The position numbers and the translations under genes are program-made. Shown in pieces: positions 1-12,556 of a stretch of 64,000 nucleotides of DNA (its first letter is position 1; each line of letters opens with the position of its first letter). Below the pieces are notes generated by a model. The model saw nothing but the letters and a program-made list of their open reading frames with translations. It was not told the DNA's origin and made no database searches. The DNA comes from Chiua virens (lineage: Eukaryota; Basidiomycota; Agaricomycetes; Boletales; Boletaceae), in assembly GCA_019787685.1 (NCBI GenBank), contig JAHNUO010000030.1:124001-188000 (forward strand). Direction: 5' to 3'.

Positions 1-429
1 AGATTTGCCCGACAGAGTCATCCCCGACACCCGCCAATCCACAAAACACATCGCATCTGTGTATGTATGGTCCGCCAGTAGACCCGACGTCCCTTTATTC
101 CCGATGGTGGAAATGGATCCAAATATTTAAAACCGACTGTCTAAATACACATGCTACATACATACAATATAATGCCTATCAGATTCTTCTGCACATCAGA
201 GGCGTCTGTGACGACCGAAACGTGTCAATGAGACGGGCGAAGCTTATTGTCAATCGGGAGTGCGAGCGTGTGGTAAGATTTGAATTCCGCCAGATCACAT
301 ATGTGTGGTTGTGTGTGGTCGACGCAACGGAATTAGGTAAGTATGGACGCGTGTCACATCGGAAATATTTACATCCTCCATCCTTATCTTCGCCATCTCT
401 CGACCACTCCCACCTCACCGCCTTCAGTC
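1..429. other. no gene seen
   Basis: Short overlapping open frames on both strands have no recognisable protein features. The stretch is probably upstream sequence of the gene starting at 430; no convincing core promoter was found. Confidence 0.4.
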
Positions 430-1212
430 ATGTCTAATGCCTTCAGCCTATTCGCAGACCCCATCGACACTCCCGAAGAAATCGCGACGCGTCAAGAGTT
501 CGAAGGCGCCTTGCAGGCTCTGCAGGCACAAGCACTCATCACTCCAGACGATGATGCTGACCATCAGCAAGACCAAGCTACTTGGTGTGTTGAGTGGCCA
601 CAACGCGTTGTAAGTACTTTGAACTCATTCAGATTGTTTGTTTAACATTGACTGACTCACATGTAACAGGCTCACCTGACCAATGTGATGAATACCGACA
701 TCGCCCGCAGATTGCGGCTCCAGATCCCACCGGCCGGCGTCGCAATGCTGCACGATGCAGACCAGACATGCCAAAGGTGGCTACGCGAACAGGCGGAGGC
801 GAGAGAGCACGTACAGAGGGAGCGTGAGGCAGACCAAGCCAGGCAGCTGGCAGAACGGACACGCGAGGAGGAGGAGAGGCAGCGCTGAGAGGAAGAGGAG
901 AGGCAGCATCGGGAGGAAGAGGACACGCAGCGTCGGGAGGAAGAGGAGAGCGAGAGTCGGAAGCAAGAAGGGCAAGCAGGCGACGACAACGACAACGACG
1001 ACAACGACGACAACGAAACAGAGGAAGACGAACTCGACGAGGAAAATCAGAGCGAGGCGATGCAGATGAGCAAACCTGAGTCCCCGCCCCCCGTCGTCCA
1101 TCTCCGCAACCCCCGAAGGATGGCCGTGGTGGATATTACACGACATAAAGTGAGTCAACATTCTTTGTCTGTATTGTTCATACTAACTATGACTATATTT
1201 CAGCGCAAATGA
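430..1212 (+). pseudogene. small acidic coiled-coil-type protein gene with one premature stop
   Basis: I do not recognise the family. The model is ATG at 430, exons 430-609, 670-1149 and 1204-1212, with introns 610-669 (GTAAGT...CAG) and 1150-1203 (GTGAGT...CAG, with an ACTAAC-like branch site). All exons join in frame to about 221 codons. The N-terminal half is ordinary globular-looking sequence. From about residue 90 the protein is Glu/Arg-rich with a repeating RREEEE-type pattern, then a D/N-rich run, and it ends in PRRM...HKRK. It is probably helical and coiled-coil. A TGA at 886-888 lies inside the RREEEE repeat and the same frame stays open for 87 more codons, so the stop is most simply a CGA to TGA change. 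It could be an orphan gene or the accessory ORF of a mobile element. Confidence 0.55.
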
Positions 1213-2080
1213 GTCGAAACCACCGCTGACGAAAGCAAGGGGGTTAGTTTTATTCAAACCAACTAGGCCAGTGTGTCTAGGACGAGTGAAATAGAGCAAC
1301 AGGTTAAGGGAACCACCCTTTACCTCCCTGTTTCGTTAGGTACTCATCAGGCTCTATTCTTGATAGTATATTTGAACATGTAGACTCACGGGGGTTTATA
1401 TACCTTTAGACCCGTGATTTCGGCAACTTGCGGGATAAGCTGATTCGACGATAAGACACAACGGGACGGACCTCAAAACCTAAAAATATTCCAGTAGATC
1501 CGCTCTATCTCCTGTGCCCCTGACTGCGTTTTTAATACCCGCTATCTTGATAACGGTGACAGTTGATCCCCGTCTATTGACAGCGAACCTTATCGGAGAT
1601 TGATGAAACTCTATGTGACGTGAGTTCCCCATTGCGTGAGAAACAAACCCTAAATGCCCTAAGATTAAACCAAAACCTTGCGTGACGTGAGAACGCTGCT
1701 CCGTGAGAGAGTTCCCATGAGATCTGACAGCGTGAGAGAACAGATTGATCATCCCGATATGGGTGGCTATAAATATTACATTAGTAAGCCGGGGAACTCC
1801 GGTACCTGGCACGTGACTACCGGGCCGGTGGGAGTAATGGTTAGACGCGGGCCGTAGGCCCGCTAGGGGTTTGTCCTAATAATCTGATGGCAGATAGACA
1901 CGCATCTATCCCCCTGCGCGCATGCGCGCCATGCGCGTAGATGCGCGTCAGATTTTTTACAATCTGAAAATACTTCTAGCCACTACACCACTGCTAGCCA
2001 TGCTAGTAAATCACATTGCAGTCTGGTTTGGTTAACGATCCATAAGGATCTTGTTAGGCAGTTAGGCAGTTAGGTTGAGA
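1213..2080. other. gene-free spacer with a GCGCGCATGCGCGC palindrome
   Basis: No coding frame is supported. At 1916-1929 there is a perfect 14-bp palindrome. It sits inside a wider imperfect inverted repeat (about 1880-1956) whose outer arms are AATCTGA and TCAGATT and whose inner arms are ACGCATCT and AGATGCG. This could be a cruciform-forming MITE remnant or chance low-complexity sequence. Confidence 0.35.
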
Positions 2081-2084
2081 CAAT

Positions 2085-2232
2085 ATTGAGTGTGCGCGCC
2101 CATGTGAGTGTGCGCGCCCATGTGTGTGTGCGCGCCCATGTGTGTGTGCGCGCCCATGTGTGTGTGCGCGCCCATGTGTGTGTGCGCGCCCATGTGTGTG
2201 TGCGCGCCCATGTGAGTGTGTGCACCCATGTG
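2085..2232. repeat. 18-bp minisatellite (GTGTGCGCGCCCATGTGT)
   Basis: About seven to eight head-to-tail copies of an 18-bp unit with only one or two variable positions. Because 18 is a multiple of three, several frames on both strands read as short periodic peptides; these are not genes. Confidence 0.9.
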
Positions 2233-2275
2233 AGTGTCCACACACTGTCTGTGACTGTGGGGATACATAGGGTAG

Positions 2276-2400
2276 GGATGCATGGGGTAGCACAGGGTGT
2301 TATGGGGTCACATGTGGTCAGCATGGGGCAGCATGGGGTAGTAGGAAGTAGCATGGGGTAGTGTGGGGTTGCATGGGGTAGTATTGGGTACATAAGGCCT
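2276..2400. repeat. short decamer array, AGCATGGGGT orientation
   Basis: A degenerate run of AGCATGGGGT/GCATGGGGTA units. This is the reverse complement of the unit filling 8691-10760, so the two arrays bracket the helicase gene in inverted orientation. Confidence 0.7.
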
Positions 2401-2760
2401 TTGTACTGTCCATACACTGTCTACAAAGACTATCTATGGGTATTGGGTTCAGTTCACACCACCCTTGCTCTCATAAGTATCCTTTGATGCTATTTCACTC
2501 TTGGAATTCAGTACCATGAAGTGCAAGCTATGAGCCTTATTAGACAGTACAATCTAATTTGATTTGATGTAAGGATTAGGTTTGTTGTGTCAGGATTACA
2601 TAATTATAATTTTATATATAGTATTACATCATCATTGCATATTTGTCATATAGATTATGTCATCATATTTCATACAAGAACAAGATGACTCATCAATGTT
2701 GAACCTTTCTTGACATCACACCATCATCACCTCATTACATCCATTCTCTTCTTTTACACT
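2401..2760. other. AT-rich upstream region of the helicase gene
   Basis: No open frame of interest. An AT-rich stretch (TTATAATTTTATATATAG near 2605) lies about 150 bp upstream of the first ATG and could contain the promoter; this is inference only. Confidence 0.3.
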
Positions 2761-5700
2761 ATGCCCACTTGTGGAAAGTGTAAGCTTGACTTTAATACTC
2801 GCAAAGAATACTCTAAGCATCAAAAGCGATGCATTGTTGGTCTTAGTGATAGTGTCACCATCACTATTCCAGAACTTGGCCAGATTACAGTTCAGATGAA
2901 TGAACAAAACAATTACCAATGTCATTGTACAGTGGGTGGATGTTCTAAGGAAGGAGGGTTTTCCACTTTGGAGGGCCTAAAGAAGCATCTACGCAAGCGG
3001 AAGACATGGGTAAATCCATCAAATGTGAGTCATTGGTAGCATGTTTTGGTATCCTAGCTTTTCATCTGTTATAGTTCCTGGACAATAACACAGCAAATAA
3101 GGATAATGCCATGGATGAATCTATTAACCATGAAAGTATTTCTTTAGATGCTCAGGAAAAAAATGGTGTATGTGTCATATTCTTTTTCTTAGACTATTCT
3201 CTCACATGTATACCTTTCTTCACAGGATTCTTCAACAGCACTTGCTAACACATGTGGTTCTTTGGAACAGATGGATGCAGAGGTGTGTACAATCATATCA
3301 GTACAGGCCTTCTCTATTGATACTGGTTCTTAGAGTGCAGAATCTGGCATTCTGGACAGTCACCAGAGTGACCACAATGGTGATCCTATCTGCAATTTAG
3401 AAATCCTGTCTCTACCAGTAAGTACAATGTTCAATGAGCATACTGCAGACAACAACACTCACATTGTCCAGACCTTAGATCCAACAGACCAGTTACTCCA
3501 TCATCCATTTTTGAACAGTATCAACATTGTGATCGATCCTGTTCTCAATGCTTTCTGCTGCAACATTTGTCTTGTAGCCCTGACTCCAGATCAGGTTCCA
3601 GGCCACTTACGCCACAAGCATCATGGTACTAAACTCCAAACAACCTTCTTTGATGAACTGGTTGCTTTTTTAGGCCTGCCAGAGGATCTTCCTGAACCTC
3701 CACTTACCATGGAAGGCATGCCAGCATTCAAAGGTTTGAAGCTTTTGGATGGATTTGCCTGTTCTACATGCCCATGTGTCTTGGGATCAAAGAAGAATCT
3801 GAAAGCCCATCACAACCTCGCCCATCCAAATATTCCTACCCCTCAGAAATGGATATCTTGCAAGATGCAACAGTTCAATGCAGGTGGTCCTTCTCGTATG
3901 CTATGGCAGGTTGCCAATTCTACCCCCATGGCTGTTCCTATGTCGATTTCCCAAGAGCCTATCACTCATGGGATAATTGAAGCTATCCGTCACAAAATGT
4001 CACAAAATATGAAAGTTCAACCACCTCCTCAAGATGAGCGGCTCATCTCCCCCTGGCTCCGCTTCACTCGCTGGCATGAGCACATTGCTGGATATGACCC
4101 TCATAAACTCCGCAAGTTGGTAGAAATTCCAGACACACTTGACCTGGATCCTCAAGTTCCAGGAATTAGAAGTGTGGTCCAGAAATACTTTGAAAATGCA
4201 ATGGAAACATTGAGGTATTCGGATGACCTGGTTAGGCAAATGTTGAATTCTCCAGATCCCAAGTCAGAGTAAGTAGTTTCATAAACATTTGTGGTCAATT
4301 CTAAATCTGACTTGGAATTTCTAGTGGTATATCTAATACTCCATTCCAACCACACCAAGAACCAGAAACCCTAAAAAGATATATTCGACCCACCATTGGT
4401 CTCCTCTGCATGTTGATCCGGTCATTATCTCAAAATCACTATCAAATCCCACTACCTCAGGAGGTGAAGGATCAAGTTGAACGATTGCACTCTACACTTC
4501 AAAACAAATCTCAAAGTGATGCTATTCCTATATTGCATGAGCTCTTGTGTGGCCTTTGGCTAGCCACATGGACCAGGTCACTTGAAAACCATATCCCCTG
4601 TCCTACAGAACGCCTCCTCATTCTCTATACCCTCAAAAAAGATGGTGGACATTTGGAACCCAAAGATATCACTGGTTACCTCGCTAAATTCCAATACTGC
4701 ATTCGTCTCACCTGTCTTTTGGAGATCAAACACCTTGCTCCCATCAAGCATGAAGGCAATGAGATCAATACTTGCAATGACCTTCTTCCATGGTTTACAG
4801 AGAAATCCAACTCCCCTTTCAGTCGCATTCGGGCTTTGCAACATTATGCATCTTCGGTTTCTTTCCAGACACAAAGCTTACCTTGCATCTGGTGGCTGGA
4901 TCGTACAAACTGGAAACATATGTTGTTCAAGGGAGACCGAATTCACCTTGACCAGCTGAGGACTATGTTCCAATCCAGTGGAGAAACTATTATAGACCTT
5001 TGGGAAAAAAAGGTTTTGAAAGGCATTAATTTGCACATCTCCTATGATCACCTTTCAGATTCATTGGACAATCATGAAGTCAATTATTCCTTTCTCACAG
5101 ATACTCGCAACACTTGCTTCAATAATCGTGATGCATTGGCCAATGCTTTTATGGCTAATCCAGATGTCCGGCGCTTCTTTGGACGCTTCACTGAAGGAAC
5201 CATGGAATGGAATCGTGGAGCACTTCGACATTGGCTTCGAGACTATGCTGAATTTCAAGGACATCTCCTCATGCGTTGCGAAATGCTCAGTGGTGCACCA
5301 GGACGTGGCACAGAGCTCACTCCCATGGTCTTCTGCAACACCAGGTATCGCTCCCAGCGAAATTTAGTCGTCCTTGGAAGGCATGTAGCCCTTCTTCGCC
5401 AATATAACAAGATGGGATCCCAGACTGGTCATGACAAGCTTATTCCCATTCACTGGATAGCATTACCAGCGACCTCATGATTCAATCCCTGGCACTGGCA
5501 AGACCATTTGCAGAGCTTGCTATATTCCTCTGCTATGCAAATCCACAAGATACTTTGCATCTCTATCAAAACCACATCTTTGTCAATGTGGATAAACTAT
5601 TCACTACCAAAGATCTCAGCAATACTATGGGTCGATGCAAGTTTACCACATGTTCAGTGCAAGCTCACAGTCAACCCATGGCGTCACATTAGCATCGCCT

Positions 5701-8588
5701 TCAAGCGAAAGCTGGCAAATTATACCGAAGACCTATTAGACCTTGATGAAGGTGAAACAGTTGATGCATTACAAGCTGGTCACTCGCGAGCAACTGAGAA
5801 TCGTGTTTATGGTCTCAGCCCTGATGCTCTGGCAGGTGCTGCAGAGGACCTTCTTCCTCATTTCCTAGATGCTAGTGTCAAATGGCAGCAAATTATGCAC
5901 ACCATGCCAGGTGGACTAGGTCTATCATACAAGGATTCTGGTTTGGCCAACTTCCATCATCTCGCCAAGTCAGGTCAACTGGGCAAGGATTTACAGAGAG
6001 ATGTACTAGGCAACCTTCAATCACATCAACCAAACATCTCTGAAGACCGTATTGTGGATCGAATCTTGGAACGAATCACAGACATGATGCTTAGTGGAAT
6101 GGAAGCTCGTTTAATCAAGGCATTCATAGAGAACATCAACCCTACCATCATATCCACAATCAAAAAGGCCCTCAATGACGATGAATGGTCATCACAAGTG
6201 GCCAAAAGCCCATGTAATATGGATGGCATGGATATTGATGCAAATCCACTTTCCACACCAAAGCAGACTGGTATGTACAATTATGTTTAAACCTATTCTT
6301 ACTTACAAATACCTCTTAGAAAACAACGCATTAGGAACAAACCTTGAGGATATGGACTTTGAAGAACTCTATGACAGTCCACAGGTAGATATGGTTTCCA
6401 TGCACACAAAGACACGTAAGTGTCATCATCTTAGAAATCATCTCCACTTGTTTACCAATGGATTCTAGAAATACCACCTCAACCAGCTAATCTTGAGGTT
6501 ATGAACTCAGAGCATTCCCATGACCAATCTCACATGACATCCAATATGTCAAGCTCACATGATTTCAGTATGTGATTCCATTGAAATACATTTTCTTCTA
6601 TTTAACCTTAGAATATATCTCAAGATTCAACATATCAAATGCCCAACACTGAAAGGAAGTGTCTTGAAGTTCTGCAACATACCTTAAAGAACCCAGAGGC
6701 TACATGGATTTCAGATGAACAAAAGCATGCTGTTATTGCTGTCATTGAACGCAAGACAGATGTGGTTGCTATGTTGAAGACTGGTGGTGGAAAGTCTATG
6801 CTAGCCATACTTCCTGCCAAGCTATCACCAAACACAGGCATCATTGTCATCTTGCCATTGAGGTCCCTGATGACTGATTGGCAGCGAAAGCTGGAAGATA
6901 TGAACATTCCCTATCAGGAGTATAATCCATCTACTCATGGAGGAAAGCTCAATCCTGGCATCAATTTGATTCTTGTGTCTGCAGATCGAGCAGCAACTGG
7001 TGGATGGCGTACTCAAATTGCAAAACTTAATGAAGACCTTCCGATTACTCGCCTGGTGTTTGACGAAGCTCATCTCCCATTACTCTCGCATGATTTCCGC
7101 TCCTCCCTTGCCCATGTCAGAGAGCTACGAGAGCAATGTGTGCAAGTCATCTTGCTCAGTGGGACTGTGCCTCCTGGAAGCGTTCCAGCTCTGAAAGAGA
7201 CATTTGGATTATTGGACAATGCAGTGGAGATTCGTCAAAGCAGCAATCGACCAGAGTTGGAGTATGTTCTCAAGGGACCACTTCCAACCAATAACATCCC
7301 AAGGCAAATCATTGATTCAGTAGCCCAGGAGAAGTTGGAATGGGCTCCACATGATAGAGGACTTATCTTTGTTGCTTATATTGATGATGGAGAGGAATTG
7401 GCATCTTTGGTGAGTCCCATTTCCATGGATCATTACATTTCCTGATTTGGTGGTTAGAGTGGTTGGCCATTCTATTCTGGAGCACCGACTGTGACTGATG
7501 AAACCAGGATGGCAATTTACAATCAATGGAGATGTGGCGCCACCCCTGTTATGATCTGTACCAGTGCCTTTAGCACCGGAAATGATTACCCTCATGTCCG
7601 GCTCATTGTCCACTTCAAAATGGCATTGGACATGAGTGACTTTATTCAAGCACAGGGCCGTGGAGGACGGGATGGAAACCGGGCCCGATGCATAGTATTT
7701 CCTGGATCAAGTCCTCAACTTCCCAAAGTTTCTCCTGCCACCCACGATCACAAAGGACATGTGTATGCACACAACTATGCATACAGTCAGGCCGCCACAC
7801 AGTGTCTCCGTTTCAAATCAACATTCTACATCGATGGAAAAGGAATGCAATGCAGTGAAGATCAGGAAAACGTCCCATGCTCTATCTGCAAGGCAGGCAC
7901 AATGACGAACCACACGACAACAATATATCCTGGTGCTGCACAATATTCCAAGGACCTTGCGAAATGTGTCCAACAACGGCCTGAACCAGTGTGGCCATCA
8001 CAACAATCAAAACGCCTGCTTGACAACACACACTGCTTACCACATGATACATTCGAAGCTGCTGCTATCATGGCAAAGCGGCAGCGTGCAGACCGCCTTG
8101 CATCTGTGATTGAAGACGCTGATCGAATCCGAATGGCTCTCAATGCTGTCAAGGACCATGGATGTGGTGTCTGTTATGTTCTGCAGCAACCATGCAAACA
8201 TGACACCATGTATACATGCCCTAATCTGAAGGAGTGGTTTGGAGGATTTTTCTATGTCATGGACTGGAAGAAGAAAATTCGTTATCCAACTTCTATCACA
8301 AAAAACCAAGGAATCTGCTGGAAGTGTCATGTGCCATCCTGTGCTGATATGCTGCATGGTCCCTTCACATTGTCAGATGCCCCATGCGAATGGGAAGACA
8401 TTATAGTGCCAACATTAATTGCAATTTGGAAGGCGCCCAACATCCATCTGTGGAAGAATAATCCATTTGGAAAGTTATCCAAGGACTTGGATGGTTATGC
8501 AAAGTGGCTACTGGAGAGGCCATCTCCAGGATACTGCAGTAAGGTAATTGAAGTGTTTCTTAGATACGTAGAGTGGAGGATGTCATAG
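2761..8588 (+). pseudogene. OrsD-type zinc finger / RecQ-family helicase, frameshifted
   Basis: A large multi-exon gene. Start MPTCGKC at 2761 opens a CxxC...H...C finger. Exons I can join: 2761-3024, 3075-3167, 3226 to about 3282, about 3332-4268, then 4325 on. Residues coded at 3500-3830 carry two C2H2-like fingers in the arrangement of the fungal OrsD (DUF3505) domain. The helicase core starts near 6640: motif I TGGGKS (about 6783), motif II DEAH (about 7064), then an intron 7410-7457, motif V STGND and motif VI QAQGRGGRDG (about 7650). A Cys/His-rich tail follows, ending at 8588. Breaks: the frame shifts at the C run 5445-5447 (consistent with a lost C) and returns near 5655; the junction near 6568-6624 needs a weak AAG acceptor. 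Known relatives are fungal telomere-linked RecQ helicases. Function here would be DNA unwinding, but this copy is probably dead. Confidence 0.75.
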
Positions 8589-8690
8589 TGGTACTTATAC
8601 AATACTGTTTGTACTGTTTATACAAGACATTTATCATGATGCTGCATTTTCTAGCCCCAATGTCTCTGAAGTCCATAGTGACTATTCCCT

Positions 8691-10765
8691 GTGCTGTCTC
8701 ATGCTGTCTCATGCTTTGCTCCCCCATGCTCCCCCATGCTCATGCTCTGCTCCCCATGCTCCCCCATGCTCCCCCATGCTCCCCCATGCTCCCCCATGTT
8801 CTGCTATGCTCTGCTACCCCATGCTACCCACATGCTACCCATGCTCCCCCATGCTCCCCCATGCTCTCCCATGTTCTGCTATGCTCTGCTACCCCATACT
8901 ATCCTATGCTCTTCCATGCTACCCCATGCTACCCCATGCTCCCCCTATGCTCTGCTACCCCATGCTACCCCATGCTCTTCCATTCTCCCCCATTCTCCCC
9001 CATTCTCCCCCATTCTCCCCCATGCTCTGCTATGCTCTGCTACCCCATGCTACCCCATGCTCTTCCATGCTCCCCCATGCTCCCCCATGCTCCCCCATGC
9101 TCTGCTATGCTCTGCTACCCCATGCTACCCCATGCTCTTCCATGCTCCCCCATGCTCCCCCATGCTCCCCCATGCTCCCCCATGTTCTGCTACCCCATGC
9201 TACCCACATGCTACCCATGCTACCCCATGCTCCCCCATGCTCCCCCATGCTCCCCCATGCTCCCCCATGTTCTGCTATGCTCTGCTACCCCATGCTATCC
9301 CATGCTCTTCCATGCTCCCCCATGCTCCCCCATGCTCCCCCATGCTCCCCCATGTTCTGCTACCCCATGCTACCCACATGCTACCCATGCTACCCCATGC
9401 TCCCCCATGCTCCCCCATGCTCCCCCATGCTTCCCCATGCTCCCCCATGCTCCCCCATGCTCCCCATGTTCTGCTATGCTCTGCTACCCCATGCTATCCC
9501 ATGCTCTTCCATGCTCCCCCATGCTCCCCCATGCTCCCCCATGTTCTGCTACCCCATGCTACCCACATGCTACCCATGCTACCCCATTCTCCCCCATGCT
9601 CCCCCATGCTCCCCCATGCTCCCCCATGCTCTGCTATGCTCTGCTACCCCATGCTACCCCATGCTCTTCCATGCTCCCCCATGCTCCCCCATGCTCCCCC
9701 ATGCTCTGCTATGCTCTGCTACCCCATGCTCCCCCATGCTTCCCCATGCTCCCCCATGCTCCCCCATGCTCTGCTATGCTCTGCTACCCCATGCTCCCCC
9801 ATGCTCCCCCATGCTCCCCCATGTTCTGCTACCCCATGCTACCCACATGCTACCCATGCTACCCCATGCTCCCCCATGCTACCCATGCTACCCCATGCTC
9901 CCCCATGCTCCACCATGCTCCCCCATGCTCCACCATGCTCTGCTATGCTCTGCTACCCCATGCTACCCACATGCTACCCATGCTACCCCATGCTACCCCA
10001 TGCTCCCCCATGTTCTGCTATGCTCTGCTACCCCATGCTATCCTATGCTCTTCCATGCTACCCCATGCTACCCCATGCTCCCCCTATGCTCTGCTACCCC
10101 ATGCTCCCCCATGCTCCCCCATGCTCCCCCATGCTCTGCTATGCTCTGCTACCCCATGCTCCCCCATGCTCCCCCATGCTCCCCCATGCTCCCCCATGTT
10201 CTGCTACCCCATGCTACCCACATGCTACCCATGCTACCCCATGCTACCCCATGCTCCCCCATGCTCCCCCATGCTCCCCCATGCTCCCCCATGCTCCCCC
10301 ATGCTCCCCCATGCTCTGCTATGCTCTGCTACCCCATGCTACCCCATGCTCTTCCATGCTCTTCCATGCTACCCCGTGCTCTTCCATGCTATCCCATGGT
10401 ACCCCATGCTCTCCCATGCTCTCCCATGCTCTGCTATGCTCTGCTACCCCATGCTACCCCATGCTCTTCCATGCTACCCCATGCTACCCCATGCTCCCCC
10501 TATGCTCTGCTACCCAATGCTACCCCATGCTATCTCATGCTCATGCTCTGCTACCCCATGCTCCCCATGCTCTCCCATGCTCCCCCATGCTCCCCCATGC
10601 TCCCTCATGTTCTGCTATGCTCTACTACCCCATGCTACCCCATACTCTTCCATGCTCTTCCATGCTCCCCCATGATCTCCCATGATCTCCCATGCTCCCC
10701 ATGCTCATGCTCTGCTACCCCAAGCTACCCCAAGCTCCTCCAAGCTCATGCTCATGTTCTGCTAC
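8691..10765. repeat. 2-kb decamer satellite (CCCCCATGCT / ACCCCATGCT)
   Basis: About 200 head-to-tail copies of a 10-bp unit with variants CCCCCATGCT, ACCCCATGCT, TCTGCTATGCT and CTTCCATGCT. Variants recur in blocks, for example CATGTTCTGCTACCCCATGC at 9181, 9351, 9540, 9820 and about 10195, giving an irregular higher-order pattern. All three + frames stay open for 660-700 codons because the unit lacks stops and 30 nt is three units; these are artefacts, not proteins. Confidence 0.95.
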
Positions 10766-11225
10766 CCAATAAATACTAGTACAAAATACAATATATGCTA
10801 GCAAGACAGTTATTTGTTGAGCCTGAGATTAGTACAAATATATACACCACTACTCAGGCTAGACCTAGTTAGTGGCATCTGGACGAATTGCACCCAGAAT
10901 TTCGGACATGATTTCTGTCTGCCTCTCAAGTGCAGCCCTTACATTTTGCAGATCGCAAGTTATATTCTCCAGGCTAGCCAGCAATTATGCTATGTAATGA
11001 AGATGGTTCCATTGTGCGAGAGGGACTCTTGCTTCGGGATGCACGGAACCCCAACTCCTGGGTCAGTAAATCACTGAAGACACAAGGTTTTGAATTGAAT
11101 TGTAATTGAGGAGTTCTGCTGTCTTGATCTTGAGTCTCGCAAAGGAGTTACTTGTATTGAAGAGCATCGGGCCCTTCCCCTCGGATGTCGTCGTCACCGT
11201 CTTGGGAGCTCGCTTTTTCCCAGTC
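10766..11225. other. no gene seen
   Basis: Spacer after the satellite; one 87-codon frame on + has no recognisable feature. Confidence 0.4.
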
Positions 11226-11490
11226 TCTTTATTGGGACTTTGAACTCAGATGAAGAGAAACTCGACGCGATGCGAGCATGCCTTATCGTATCAATCCTCA
11301 CTGATGGGGACGTCATTCCACATGTTTTTCAGCTCTGAGCATCCCTTGCGATGCTACGTTGCCAGGACTCTGTCATCATTGCAGGTACGGGCTCCTGGAA
11401 GACACTTTGTCTATTGCTTCCCATCCTCCTTCGCCCGGAATCAATTTACATCACCATATCTCCATTGAAGCGCCTCCAAACAACCCAGGT
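11226..11490 (+). pseudogene. relic of a DEAD/RecQ-like helicase, motif I region only
   Basis: The frame containing 11351-11490 reads ...VIIAGTGSWKTLCLLLPILL... followed by TISPLKRLQTTQ and a GTAAGT donor. This is the motif I and Ia neighbourhood of a helicase family common in basidiomycetes, with AGTGSGKT changed to AGTGSWKT so that the P-loop glycine is lost. Upstream the same frame contains a TGA (11336-11338), before which about 25 codons still look like the family. No motif II or later sequence follows. It is a separate, smaller fragment than the gene at 2761-8588. Confidence 0.55.
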
Positions 11491-12556
11491 AAGTGCTACT
11501 ATTACAGGTCTAGCTAATGTACATTGTCATGGTGGTCGTCAGGTAGCCAGTCCCATCTGTATCGCCATCATTAGGGTCCATGATGTAGGTTCGTGTGCAA
11601 CGAGAGCAATGTCAACGAAGTTACAGCCTGAGGGGACTTAACAAGGGACTTAGCAGAAATGAGATAGATATTGATAACATCTGATCATTCGGGAAGCTCG
11701 GACCAGTGTATCTTACACCAGAGGCAGAATGAAAAAAGTCACCTGAACTTAGTGATTACATAGTGGAGAACTTATTCCGCTTACGATGACAAATATTTCG
11801 TGAATAAATATCTTGAGTTTATATTCAGAATAGCAGACAAAAATATACAGGTATCATATTATGAACGATATGCAAAGCATAGAGGCTTAGCATATGCAAC
11901 CTTTGTCAATTAACTATATGTGAACATCAAATTTTATTACGGAGGTTGGGTATGTCTGTAAATTATGTATTCAAACGTATTCGCACACAAAGTCTTCATA
12001 TACGACAGGATCGTACTCTTAGACTGAGCCAGAATAAGTATACAATATGTTACAAGGACACATATTACATAAATTCATTGGATAAAACTCTGTACGTATT
12101 CCAAAAAGATTTAAGGTCTGTCAACCGTACATAGGTAAAGTCAAATTTTGCGTATGACTAGAAAACGTACTAGGGGACCACTCAAGGGGGCCACCTCGTG
12201 GGCCACTCAGAGCCGCTCATCAAACACCAGGCGTCACATTCTTTGCGTAACGTTCCTAACAGCAACCAAAGGTTAACCACGGTCACTCTAAGTGATATCC
12301 AACCTACCAGATTGGGGAGTTCAACGTCGTTTTTCGGAGAAAGAATTGTGCACTGTCCAGTACTCAAACCCCTAAACCACTCATCGCTATACCAATTCCG
12401 GGAAGTCCAGCAAGGGGTTTTGCCAAACTATTCTTGCGTGGTTCAAAGTAACGGCGGAGTGAGGAATTCCCAATAATGCGATCGCATATTCTCTTCTCTG
12501 AGGGAGGGTTCGTATGATTCTACAGCACGGAGTAACTGGGAGATAGAAGGGCTTAG
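11491..12556. other. no gene seen
   Basis: Several short frames on both strands, none longer than 96 codons and none with a recognisable motif. Probably decayed sequence. Confidence 0.4.

Noticed and set aside
2054..2417. Periodic His/Arg/Thr-rich frames on both strands
   Set aside because: Products of an 18-bp minisatellite plus a short decamer array.
8573..10779. Three overlapping + frames of 664-700 codons
   Set aside because: They are the three readings of a 10-bp satellite lacking stop codons; the first merely runs in from the helicase end. Not proteins.
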